Shown here: positions 1 to 6,961 of the stretch, in pieces
How the letters are laid out: the number at the start of each line of letters is the position of its first letter
Numbering within the stretch: the stretch's first letter is position 1
Origin: Zoogloeaceae bacterium
GTDB taxonomy: Bacteria > Pseudomonadota > Gammaproteobacteria > Burkholderiales > Rhodocyclaceae
DNA length: 12,123 bases
Reading direction: 5' to 3'
Assembly: GCA_031290955.1 (NCBI GenBank)
Contig: JAISLJ010000047.1
Location: 1 to 12,123 of the forward strand
Made by a program: the position numbers and the translations under genes
Notes under the pieces: model-generated
Database searches by the model: none
What the model saw: the letters and a program-made list of their open reading frames with translations, nothing else
What the model was told of the DNA's origin: nothing

Positions 1-143
1 CGAAAGGGACGCGCCTGCGCGTCGGCATCAACAACCTCTTCGACAAACGCCTGTACCGCAAGGATAACGGCACGGCGCAAGGCGCGGAAACCTACAACGA
101 ACCCGGTCGGGCGTACTACGTTACCCTGGGCGCTTCCTTCTGA
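1..143 (+). CDS. C-terminal end of a FepA-like TonB-dependent siderophore receptor (partial)
   Basis: Only the last 46 codons are present; reading begins at base 3 and stops at TGA 141-143. The peptide contains GINNLFDKRLYR, then GAETYNEPGRAYYVTLGASF at the very end. The G-x-x-NLFD-K pattern and a terminal beta-strand closing in Phe are typical of outer-membrane TonB-dependent receptors. ETYNEPGR followed by aromatic residues is like the end of E. coli FepA, the ferric enterobactin receptor. It would therefore sit in the outer membrane as a 22-strand barrel that imports a ferric siderophore using TonB energy. The substrate cannot be decided from this fragment. The barrel family is well supported; the FepA/catecholate subgroup is an inference from the last strands. 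No clear intrinsic terminator follows it. Confidence 0.85.
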   Translation, partial: KGTRLRVGINNLFDKRLYRKDNGTAQGAETYNEPGRAYYVTLGASF

Positions 144-261
144 AGGAACTCCCCAGATTTGTCACGGCGCGTTGCGTCCTGCGAAGCAATTCAGAGGTCT
201 CTTTCGGCATTTCTCCCCGGTACCGGGCATGTGGAGGATTTCAGGAAAGAGATGCAACGCC

Positions 262-336
262 ATGCCTGCGGCACGGTCCGCCTTTGTGCTCTACACCGCG
301 CTGCTTGCCCTTGCCCTCTTCGCCGTTATGCTCTGA
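262..336 (+). CDS. Possible 24-residue hydrophobic small membrane peptide
   Basis: ATG at 262 opens a 24-codon frame ending at TGA 334-336. After MPAARS the peptide is almost wholly hydrophobic (FVLYTALLALALFAVML), enough for one short transmembrane helix. An in-frame ATG at 229 would give 35 residues. AGGAAAG at 243-249 lies 12 nt before the 262 start, farther than ideal; GGAGG at 233-237 is better but still more distant. Third codon positions are GC-rich, like the neighbouring genes. I recognise no family. It may be a chance frame in GC-rich DNA, so this is a low-confidence candidate only. Confidence 0.2.
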   Translation: MPAARSAFVLYTALLALALFAVML

Positions 337-417
337 CTCGGCTTTTTCGCCTGAAGGATGCAGGAGTGTGTTCTCCAGAACGCGGAGCGCGTTTGCCCTG
401 GGAAAATTCATCATCGC

Positions 418-447
418 GACACGAGTGTCTGGCTCCTGCGTTATACT
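418..447 (+). promoter_or_regulatory. Candidate recA promoter with overlapping dyad
   Basis: TATACT at 442-447 matches five of six bases of the sigma-70 -10 consensus and is the best -10 seen before recA. The matching -35 position (about 418-424) is poor against TTGACA, but it coincides with the inverted repeat GACAC-GA-GTGTC (418-429), where a regulator could bind. This would give recA a leader of roughly 110 nt. The promoter assignment is an inference from spacing and sequence. An SOS operator of the usual CTGT-N8-ACAG form is not visible. Confidence 0.35.
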
Positions 448-565
448 TGTGCGCCGCTTTCATGACGAAGACAAGTTTGTTTGGCTGTCGGCGCGTTGCG
501 CGGGCGAGAACGGCGTTTTGCCGTCGCGGTTTCCCCAATCTTTCCATCTTTCGAGGGTGATCTTC

Positions 566-1598
<1,033 letters not shown>

Positions 1599-1606
<8 letters not shown>

Positions 1607-2099
1607 ACCTCACGCCACCTTGCGCGCCCAGGCACTGCGGCTTCTCGCCCGGCGTGACCTGAGCCGCCGCGAACTGGAACAGCGGCTCGCGCCGTCCGTC
1701 GACGCTGCGTCGGCGGAGGCGCTGCGCACCCTGCTGGACGATCTGGCCGCCCGGCAACTCCTTTCGGATGCGCGGGTCGCGGAAAACCGGGCGCGGGTGC
1801 GGGGGACGCGCTACGGCAACCAGCGGCTGGCCCGCGAACTCCGACAGGCCGGGCTGGAAGAGGAACAGATCGCGGCGGCCCTGGCCCAGAGCGGGGACGA
1901 AATCCGCCGCTGCCGGGAGGTCTGGCAGAAGAAATACGGCGGCACACTCGCCACGCTGCCCGAAGCGGCTACGCCACAGGCACAGGCCCGGCAACGGCGC
2001 TTCCTCCTCGCCCGTGGTTTTTCCCCGGCCACGATCCGGGCCGCGCTGGACGACCGGGACGAATGGCGAGAGCAAGACGAATGGGATGACGCGGAATGA
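1599..2099 (+). CDS. recX: Regulatory protein RecX
   Basis: RecX binds in the RecA filament groove and modulates its ATPase, strand exchange and co-protease activities. The 166-residue product has the expected size and the family's helical-repeat look: ALRLLARRDLSRRELEQRL near the N-terminus (about 12-30), RYGNQRLARELRQAGLEEEQI in the middle (about 71-91) and RQRRFLLARGFSPATIRAAL near the C-terminus (about 130-149). The ATG at 1599 lies within the last codons of recA, so the two genes are probably cotranscribed and translationally coupled, as in many proteobacteria. The TGA stop overlaps the start of the lptB reading frame as ATGA (2096-2099). There is no catalytic motif to check; the call rests on repeat pattern, size and position behind recA. 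Confidence 0.95.
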
Positions 2100-3130
2100 C
2101 GGAAGAACACCAAGACCGCACGGACGACGAAGCCGTGACCAGCACGGAAAACGCGGCAAGCGCCGAAGCCCTCCACCATGCCGGGGAAACCGGAGCGCTG
2201 GAAAGCGTGGTGTCCGGAGAACCTTCGCCACCCGCAGGATCATTGCCAGCGGCGGACCCCGCAGAAACCCTTCCTGGAGAAGCATCGTCGCCCACAGCAG
2301 CGTCATTGTCGCCTGTAAAACCCGCAGAAAACGTCCCCGAGGATTCATCGCCGTCCGCAGGACCGCCCGCAGGGCCATTGCCGTCCGCAGGACCAGAACC
2401 AGGGCGGCGGAGTCGGTTGTGTGTCCGGAACTTGCGCAAGCGTTACAAGGCGCGCACCGTGGTCACGGATGTGTCTTTCCAGGTGGAGAGTGGCGAGGTC
2501 GTGGGTTTGCTGGGGCCGAACGGCGCGGGGAAGACCACCTGTTTCTACATGGTGGTCGGCCTTGTGGCGGGGGATGGCGGCGAAATCTTCATCGACGATG
2601 TTTGCCTGACGCACCTGCCGGTCCACCGGCGCGCGCGCATGGGCATCTCCTACCTGCCGCAGGAAGCCTCGGTTTTTCGCAAGCTCACCGTGGAGGAAAA
2701 CATCGCGGCCGTGCTGGAACTGCAAAATCTTGGGCGCGAGGCCATCCGCGAACGCCTCGAAATCCTGCTCGCGGACCTGCGCATCGCCGAGGTGCGCCAC
2801 ACGGCGGCGGCGGCGCTCTCCGGCGGCGAGCGGCGGCGGCTGGAAATCGCCCGCGCCCTGGCCACCTCGCCGCGCTTCATCCTGCTCGACGAACCCTTCG
2901 CCGGGGTCGACCCCATCGCCGTCCTCGATATCCAGAAGATCATCCGCTTCCTGAAGGAACGCGGCATCGGCGTTCTCATCACCGACCACAATGTCCGCGA
3001 GACTCTGGGAATCTGCGATCATGCCTGGATCATCAACGCCGGGCAGGTGCTCGCGTATGGCCCGCCCAGCGAGATCGTCTATAATGAGGACGTGCGCAAG
3101 GTCTATCTGGGCGAGCATTTCCGCCTGTAA
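2096..3130 (+). CDS. lptB: LPS export ABC transporter ATPase LptB with a long N-terminal extension
   Basis: LptB is the cytoplasmic ATPase that works with LptF/LptG to extract lipopolysaccharide from the inner membrane and push it over the LptC-LptA bridge. The ABC core begins near residue 106: Walker A GPNGAGKTT (140-148), Q-loop LPQEASVF (Gln189), signature LSGGERRR (241-248), Walker B FILLDEP (261-267), switch histidine in TDHNV (His298), and the LptB-type ending VYLGEHFRL. With the ATG at 2096 the product is 344 residues, about 100 more than usual. Residues 1-105 are Pro/Ala/Ser/Glu-rich, without domain character. That ATG overlaps the recX stop (ATGA) and the frame stays open throughout. 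A TTG at 2417, with GGAG 4 nt upstream, would give a family-sized 237-residue protein, so the true start is unsettled. lptA and lptC are not in front of it here; rpoN follows after 45 bp, as is common. Confidence 0.95.
   Translation: MTEEHQDRTDDEAVTSTENAASAEALHHAGETGALESVVSGEPSPPAGSLPAADPAETLPGEASSPTAASLSPVKPAENVPEDSSPSAGPPAGPLPSAGPEPGRRSRLCVRNLRKRYKARTVVTDVSFQVESGEVVGLLGPNGAGKTTCFYMVVGLVAGDGGEIFIDDVCLTHLPVHRRARMGISYLPQEASVFRKLTVEENIAAVLELQNLGREAIRERLEILLADLRIAEVRHTAAAALSGGERRRLEIARALATSPRFILLDEPFAGVDPIAVLDIQKIIRFLKERGIGVLITDHNVRETLGICDHAWIINAGQVLAYGPPSEIVYNEDVRKVYLGEHFRL
2347..2394 (+). repeat. Short direct repeat in the LptB N-terminal extension
   Basis: The 18-base unit ATYGCCGTCCGCAGGACC occurs at 2347-2364 and 2377-2394, a 30-bp (10-codon) period that differs only at one C/T position. 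It encodes the repeated SPSAGP/LPSAGP segments. Related CCCGCAG and CCGCAGGA words occur nearby (for example around 2230, 2265 and 2370). This suggests that the Pro/Ala/Ser linker grew by local duplication. Confidence 0.7.
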
Positions 3131-3175
3131 TTTCACCGCGCAACCGCACAATCCGAACGACGCAAGCACCCATTC

Positions 3176-4666
3176 ATGAAACAGTCCCTCCAGATCAAGC
3201 TTTCCCAGCAACTCGCCCTGACGCCGCAATTGCAGCAGGCGATCAAGCTGTTGCAACTCTCGACGCTGGAGATGAATCAGGAAATCGAACGCTACCTGCT
3301 GGAAAATCCCATGCTGGAGCGCGAGGAGGAACACGTCGTCTCCTACGGCGACAGCGGCATGAATGGCGGCAATGGCATGAATGGCAGCACAGCGGGGAGC
3401 GCCTCCGGCGCGCGGGAGGAAGAAGCGTCCGCTTCGACGGAAGGCGAGATGAACAGCGAGATGAACGGGGGCCTGAGCGCTGCCGACATGGATGAGGATC
3501 GCTGGTCGCAGGACAGCGGCAGCTACGGCAGCCCCGGTCGGGAACGCGACCGGGACGACGAGGTGGAAGCCCAGGACTTGCAGGCCGCCGCAATTTCCTT
3601 GCGCGACCACCTGGAATGGCAACTGGGCCTTTCCCAGTTCTCGGATCGGGATCGCCACCTCATCCGTTTCCTGGTCGACGGGCTGGACGACAATGGCTAT
3701 CTCGCCTCGCCGCTGCCCGACCTGCTGGAGACCATCCCCCCCGAATACGAAGTGGAACTGGACGATCTGGAAATCGCCCTGCGCCAGTTGCAAAGCCTCG
3801 ACCCTACGGGCATTGGGGCGCGCACGCCGCAGGAATGCCTGACGCTGCAACTGAAGGCGCTGGCGGCAGGCGAGGCGCGGGAATTGGCGCTGGTGATCGT
3901 CCGGGATCATCTGGATCTCCTCGCCGCGCGGGAGTTCAACAAGATCCGCAAGCGCATTGAATGTGACGAGGCAACATTGAAGGCCGCCCACGCGCTCATC
4001 CTGGGTCTGGATCCGCATCCGGGCGCGAGCTTCGCGCCGCTGGAAACCCGCTACGTGGTGCCGGATGTGCTCGTGAAGAAGGTGCGCGGGCGCTGGGTGG
4101 CGCGCATCAACCCGGATGCCTATCCCCGCTTGCGCATCAACCGGCTGTACGCGGAAATTCTCTCCCGGCAGAGGAAGAGCGAGAACGGCCTTTCCTCGCA
4201 GCTTCAGGAAGCCCGCTGGCTCATCAAGAACGTGCAGCAGCGTTTCGAGACCATTGCCCGCGTCTCGCAGGCCATTGTCGAGCGCCAGCGCCAGTTTTTC
4301 GAGCATGGGGAGGTCGCCATGCGTCCCCTGGTGCTGCGGGAAATCGCCGACGAGATCGGCCTGCACGAATCGACGATCTCGCGGGTGACGAGCCAAAAAT
4401 ACATGGCGACGCATCGCGGCATCTTCGAACTCAAGTATTTTTTCGGCAGCCATGTGGCGACCGATACCGGCGGAGCCTGCTCCGCGACTGCCATCCGCGC
4501 CCTCATCAAGCAACTCGTGAACGCGGAGGACAACAAAAAACCCTTGTCGGATAGTCAAATATCCGAAATACTGGGGCAACAGGGCATCGTGGTGGCGCGG
4601 CGCACCATCGCCAAATACCGCGAATCCCTCAACATCCCGCCTGTCAACTTGCGTAAAGCTCTGTAA
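3176..4666 (+). CDS. rpoN: RNA polymerase sigma-54 factor RpoN
   Basis: RpoN directs RNA polymerase to -24/-12 promoters and needs AAA+ activators for open-complex formation; it controls nitrogen assimilation and many accessory functions. The 496-residue product has the canonical architecture. Region I is the Gln/Leu-rich N-terminus (MKQSLQIKLSQQLALTPQLQ onward to about residue 48, the activator-responsive part). Region II is an acidic, low-complexity spacer (about 50-135) with Met-Asn-Gly repeats. A core-binding domain follows, then an HTH with LREIADEIGLHESTISRV, and the diagnostic RpoN box ARRTIAKYRE (474-483). The start is set by the conserved N-terminus; the Shine-Dalgarno is weak. It lies 45 bp after lptB and 14 bp before hpf, the usual proteobacterial order, and is probably cotranscribed with both. 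Confidence 0.99.
   Translation: MKQSLQIKLSQQLALTPQLQQAIKLLQLSTLEMNQEIERYLLENPMLEREEEHVVSYGDSGMNGGNGMNGSTAGSASGAREEEASASTEGEMNSEMNGGLSAADMDEDRWSQDSGSYGSPGRERDRDDEVEAQDLQAAAISLRDHLEWQLGLSQFSDRDRHLIRFLVDGLDDNGYLASPLPDLLETIPPEYEVELDDLEIALRQLQSLDPTGIGARTPQECLTLQLKALAAGEARELALVIVRDHLDLLAAREFNKIRKRIECDEATLKAAHALILGLDPHPGASFAPLETRYVVPDVLVKKVRGRWVARINPDAYPRLRINRLYAEILSRQRKSENGLSSQLQEARWLIKNVQQRFETIARVSQAIVERQRQFFEHGEVAMRPLVLREIADEIGLHESTISRVTSQKYMATHRGIFELKYFFGSHVATDTGGACSATAIRALIKQLVNAEDNKKPLSDSQISEILGQQGIVVARRTIAKYRESLNIPPVNLRKAL
3356..3385 (+). repeat. Met-Asn-Gly coding repeat in RpoN region II
   Basis: GGCATGAATGGC is present at 3356-3367 and again at 3374-3385, an 18-bp period that encodes GMNG twice. 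A further MNSEMNGG follows downstream at about 3450-3470. It lies in the acidic spacer, the least conserved part of sigma-54, so it looks like local slippage or duplication tolerated in a flexible linker. Confidence 0.65.
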
Positions 4667-4680
4667 AGAAAGGAGAAAAA

Positions 4681-5001
4681 ATGAATTTACAGATCAGTGG
4701 CCATCACATTGATGTCACGCCCGCCCTCCGGGAATACGTGGAGAGCAAACTGACGTCCGTTACCAACCATTTCGACCGGATCACGGGGGTCAATGTCATC
4801 CTCTCTGTCGTCAAGCTGAAGCAGAAGGCCGAGGTGACGGTGCATGTCCCCGGCAAGGAAATCTTCGTGGAAAGCGCCGATGATGATCTCTATGCCGCGA
4901 TCGACAGCCTGTTCGACAAACTGGACCGTCAGGTTCTGAAGCACAAGCAGAAGATCCAGGAGCATCACAGCGACAAGGTCAGTCAGCATCTGGCGGAATA
5001 A
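4681..5001 (+). CDS. hpf: Short ribosome hibernation promoting factor (HPF)
   Basis: HPF binds the small ribosomal subunit near the mRNA/tRNA channel in stationary phase and helps form inactive 100S dimers. The 106-residue product is the short form: a single S30AE domain spanning nearly the whole chain, beginning MNLQISGHHIDVTPALREYV, with the basic helix segment LDRQVLKHKQKIQEHH near the C-terminus. There is no long-HPF C-terminal dimerisation domain. A strong Shine-Dalgarno AAAGGAG (4669-4675) lies 5 nt before the ATG, the best of the cluster. That fits an abundant protein and suggests expression partly independent of translation of rpoN, which ends only 14 bp upstream. The position between rpoN and ptsN matches the conserved cluster. 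Confidence 0.96.
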   Translation: MNLQISGHHIDVTPALREYVESKLTSVTNHFDRITGVNVILSVVKLKQKAEVTVHVPGKEIFVESADDDLYAAIDSLFDKLDRQVLKHKQKIQEHHSDKVSQHLAE

Positions 5002-5037
5002 ATCCAAATCCTGCCGGTTTCCAATCCATCCAGCACA

Positions 5038-5066
5038 GGCCGCGGTTTCCCTCCGGAACCGTGGCC
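5038..5066 (+). terminator. Stem-loop between hpf and ptsN (attenuator, processing site or weak terminator)
   Basis: GGCCGCGGTTTCC (5038-5050) can pair with GGAACCGTGGCC (5055-5066) around a CTCC loop, with one G-U pair and a single bulged base. The stem is GC-rich and about 12 bp. No T-run follows (CGTCATCTTCC), so it does not look like a full intrinsic terminator. It ends 21 nt before the ptsN ATG and may influence read-through, mRNA stability or ptsN translation. The structure is seen directly in the sequence; the role is inferred. Confidence 0.4.
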
Positions 5067-5087
5067 CGTCATCTTCCAGATTACATC

Positions 5088-5591
5088 ATGAATCTCATTG
5101 TCCAACTCCTGCCGGAATCCCACGTCCTCCTGGATGTCGAAGCAGGCAGCAAGAAACGGGTATTCGAGCAGGCGAGCGAACTGTTCGAGACAGCGGGCGG
5201 CATTTCGCACACGCTGGTGTTCGAGAGCCTGCTGGCGCGGGAAAAACTGGGTTCCACGGGATTGGGCCAGGGGATCGCCATTCCGCATGGGCGCATCAAG
5301 GGACTGAAGGAGGCCACCGGCGCGTTCATCCGCCTTGCCGATCCCATTGATTTCGACGCGCCCGACGGTCGCCCGGTTTCGCAACTCTTCATCCTCCTGG
5401 TTCCGGAACAGGCGACGGAAGCGCACTTGCAGATTCTCTCGCAACTTGCTTCCTGCTTTGCCGAGCGCCCTTTCCGCGAGACGCTTGCCACCACGCCGGA
5501 CGCTGCCGCCGTGCTCGCCCTCTTTTCCGCCGCCATTCCCGACCCGGATCCCCATGCCGATTCTGGCGATTCCGCCGGACAAGCGGACTGA
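5088..5591 (+). CDS. ptsN: Nitrogen-regulatory PTS EIIA protein (EIIA-Ntr)
   Basis: EIIA-Ntr is the terminal phosphoacceptor of the PTS-Ntr chain (EI-Ntr, NPr/HPr, EIIA-Ntr). It has regulatory rather than sugar-transport roles, for example in potassium and nitrogen homeostasis. The 167-residue product is one PTS EIIA type-2 domain. The phosphorylated histidine is His67 in GQGIAIPHGRIKGL (60-73), with REKLGSTGLG just before it and LLVPEQATEAHLQILSQLA after it. The last 20 or so residues are an Asp/Pro/Ala-rich tail. I chose ATG 5088 because MNLIVQLLPESHVLLDVE resembles beta-proteobacterial PtsN starts; an in-frame GTG at 5061 would add nine residues but lies in the stem-loop arm. It has no strong Shine-Dalgarno. 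hprK begins 7 bp downstream. Confidence 0.96.
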   Translation: MNLIVQLLPESHVLLDVEAGSKKRVFEQASELFETAGGISHTLVFESLLAREKLGSTGLGQGIAIPHGRIKGLKEATGAFIRLADPIDFDAPDGRPVSQLFILLVPEQATEAHLQILSQLASCFAERPFRETLATTPDAAAVLALFSAAIPDPDPHADSGDSAGQAD

Positions 5592-5598
5592 CCCGGCC

Positions 5599-6537
5599 AT
5601 GCAGGAAATCAGCCTGGGCCAGCTCTATGAGGATCACCGGGACAAGCTCGCGCTTTCCTGGGACGTGGCTCCGCATGAGAGCCGCAGCATCAGCCTGAAG
5701 GAATCCGGCAACTACGGGGCGGATGTGGTTGGGCACATGAACCTCATCCACCCGGAACGCCTGCAAGTCATCGGCACGGCGGAAATCGCCTGGTTCCGGC
5801 GCATTTCCCCGGCCCAGTTCGAGCATCAGGTGGGCGCCCTGGTCGCGGCCCTGCCGCCCGCCCTGATCGTCGCCGACGCGCTCCCCGTCCCCAAGGCGCT
5901 GTGGGATATCTGCAACGCCACCCAGACGCCGCTCTTCACTTCCACCCGCCCCTGCGCCGCCGTCATCGACACCTTGCGCATCTATCTTTCGCGGCGGCTT
6001 GCCGACACCACTTCCGTGCATGGCGTCTTCATGGATGTCCTGGGCATGGGCGTCCTGATTACCGGCGATTCCGGCGTTGGCAAGTCGGAACTGGCCCTTG
6101 AACTCATCTCCAAGGGGCATGGCCTCGTAGCCGATGACGTGGTGGAACTGGCGCGCATCACGCCCACCACGCTGGAAGGCCGTTGCCCTGGCATGTTGCA
6201 GGATTATCTGGAGGTGCGCGGACTGGGCCTGCTCAACATCCGCACCATCTTCGGCGAGAGCGCAGCCCGTCGCAAGATGGAACTGAAGCTCATCGTCTAC
6301 CTGCAAAAGCTCGTTTCCGGAGGCGAAACCTCCCGCCTGCCGCTGGATGCCCAGACGCAGGAAATCCTGGGCGTGCCCATCCGCAAGGTGGTCATCCCCG
6401 TGGCCGTGGGCCGCAACCTGGCGGTTCTTCTGGAAGCCGCCGTGCGCAACACCATCCTGCAAATGCGCGGCATCGACAGCATGCAGGAATTCATCTCCCG
6501 CCAGCAAAAAGCATTGGCGCTGGACGAGGAAATTTAA
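5599..6537 (+). CDS. hprK: HPr kinase/phosphorylase
   Basis: HprK phosphorylates the regulatory serine of HPr with ATP or PPi and removes the phosphate by phosphorolysis; in betaproteobacteria it works with the incomplete PTS encoded nearby. The 312-residue product has the usual length. An N-terminal domain (1-130) is followed by the catalytic domain with His141 (HGVFMDVLG), P-loop GDSGVGKS (156-163), Asp179/Asp180 (GLVADDVVEL) and the family signature LEVRGLGLLNIRTIFG (204-219). The ATG at 5599 gives the family N-terminus (ISLGQLYEDHRDKLALSW). An in-frame ATG at 5554 would overlap ptsN, and the open frame back to 5335 is out-of-frame ptsN sequence. rapZ, often the next gene in this cluster, is not here; a PsiF-repeat gene follows instead. 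Confidence 0.97.
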   Translation: MQEISLGQLYEDHRDKLALSWDVAPHESRSISLKESGNYGADVVGHMNLIHPERLQVIGTAEIAWFRRISPAQFEHQVGALVAALPPALIVADALPVPKALWDICNATQTPLFTSTRPCAAVIDTLRIYLSRRLADTTSVHGVFMDVLGMGVLITGDSGVGKSELALELISKGHGLVADDVVELARITPTTLEGRCPGMLQDYLEVRGLGLLNIRTIFGESAARRKMELKLIVYLQKLVSGGETSRLPLDAQTQEILGVPIRKVVIPVAVGRNLAVLLEAAVRNTILQMRGIDSMQEFISRQQKALALDEEI

Positions 6538-6558
6538 GAGAATGACATCCTGCGGCGC

Positions 6559-6582
6559 GGACCGCGATCCAGACGGCGGTCC
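6559..6582 (+). terminator. Small stem-loop after hprK
   Basis: GGACCGC (6559-6565) and GCGGTCC (6576-6582) form a perfect 7-bp inverted repeat around a 10-nt loop in the 84-bp gap between hprK and the psiF-like gene. No T-tract follows, so termination would be inefficient or factor-dependent. It marks a plausible boundary of the rpoN-hprK transcript. Confidence 0.3.
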
Positions 6583-6621
6583 AAACGCAATCCCATTGAC
6601 CTCACAAAAGGAGCATTACCC

Positions 6622-6942
6622 ATGAAATCCCCACTCCATGCCCTGGCGCTTGCGCTCTTCCTTGGCCTTGCTGGCCCGACCCATGCTGCGGAGGGTGACG
6701 CGCCGAAGAAGGAAAGCGCCGCCCCGGCAACCCAGAAACAGGACGCCGCCGGGCGGCGGGACGGAAGACGCGGCGCGGGCGATGAAGCGCCGAAGCGGGA
6801 ACCTTCCGCTGCCCAGAAAGCCCAGCGCGAAAAGATGAAGACCTGCAATCAGGATGCCAAGGAAAAGGCGCTGAAAGGCGAGGAACGCAAGGCGTTCATG
6901 CGGCAATGCCTCTCCAGCAAGCCCAAGGACGGCAGCCAATAA
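6622..6942 (+). CDS. Secreted PsiF-repeat protein
   Basis: The 106-residue product starts with a Sec signal peptide: Lys2, a hydrophobic Leu/Ala core (about 6-17) and a likely cut after THA (residues 20-22), so it should be periplasmic. Residues 24-66 are a charged Lys/Arg/Ala/Pro-rich linker of low complexity. Residues 66-97 match one PsiF repeat (QREKMKTCNQDAKEKALKGE, then ERKAFMRQCLS), including the two family cysteines, Cys74 and Cys96. PsiF is named as a phosphate-starvation-inducible E. coli protein; its molecular function is unknown. E. coli PsiF has two such repeats, this one has one. The start is well set: AAAGGAG at 6607-6613, 8 nt before the ATG. I give no symbol because orthology to E. 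coli psiF is not established. No Pho box was recognised upstream. Confidence 0.88.
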   Translation: MKSPLHALALALFLGLAGPTHAAEGDAPKKESAAPATQKQDAAGRRDGRRGAGDEAPKREPSAAQKAQREKMKTCNQDAKEKALKGEERKAFMRQCLSSKPKDGSQ

Positions 6943-6961
6943 ACGTTTCGCGCGCCGCCGG

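Larger units (their letters stand above)
144..565. other. Intergenic region between the receptor gene and recA
   Basis: No gene of normal size is convincing in these 422 bases. Visible items are a perfect 12-bp palindrome CCCGGTACCGGG (216-227), a possible 24-codon hydrophobic ORF (262-336), a weak GC stem followed by TTTTT (about 322-346), a perfect dyad AACGCG-GAG-CGCGTT (379-393), a dyad GACAC-GA-GTGTC (418-429) next to a -10-like TATACT (442-447), a small dyad ACAA-GT-TTGT (471-480) and a small stem-loop ACGGC-GTTTT-GCCGT (510-524). I found no CTGT-N8-ACAG LexA box. A 133-codon open frame at 159-560 is Cys/Arg-rich without any family character and is treated as noise. Confidence 0.7.

Noticed and set aside
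216..227. Perfect palindrome CCCGGTACCGGG
   Set aside because: With no spacer it makes a poor RNA hairpin; a single 12-bp GC palindrome without a promoter nearby is not enough to call an operator.
159..560. A 133-codon + strand open frame before recA
   Set aside because: Cys/Arg-rich without repeats or family motifs; it overlaps the likely recA promoter region and has no ribosome-binding site at its start.
3080..3085. Perfect TATAAT near the end of lptB, as a possible rpoN promoter
   Set aside because: No acceptable -35 lies 16-18 bp upstream, and the bases encode the conserved VYN of the LptB C-terminus, which explains the match.
2345..4579. A 744-codon open frame on the - strand across lptB and rpoN
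   Set aside because: It is exactly antisense to two well-defined genes, its peptide has no recognisable domain, and long antisense frames are expected in GC-rich coding DNA.
5335..5598. Upstream extension of the hprK frame to give 400 codons
   Set aside because: The added residues are out-of-frame ptsN sequence; start 5599 gives the family-typical N-terminus and length.
5389..6507. A 372-codon - strand open frame over ptsN and hprK
   Set aside because: Antisense shadow of two certain genes with no motif of its own.
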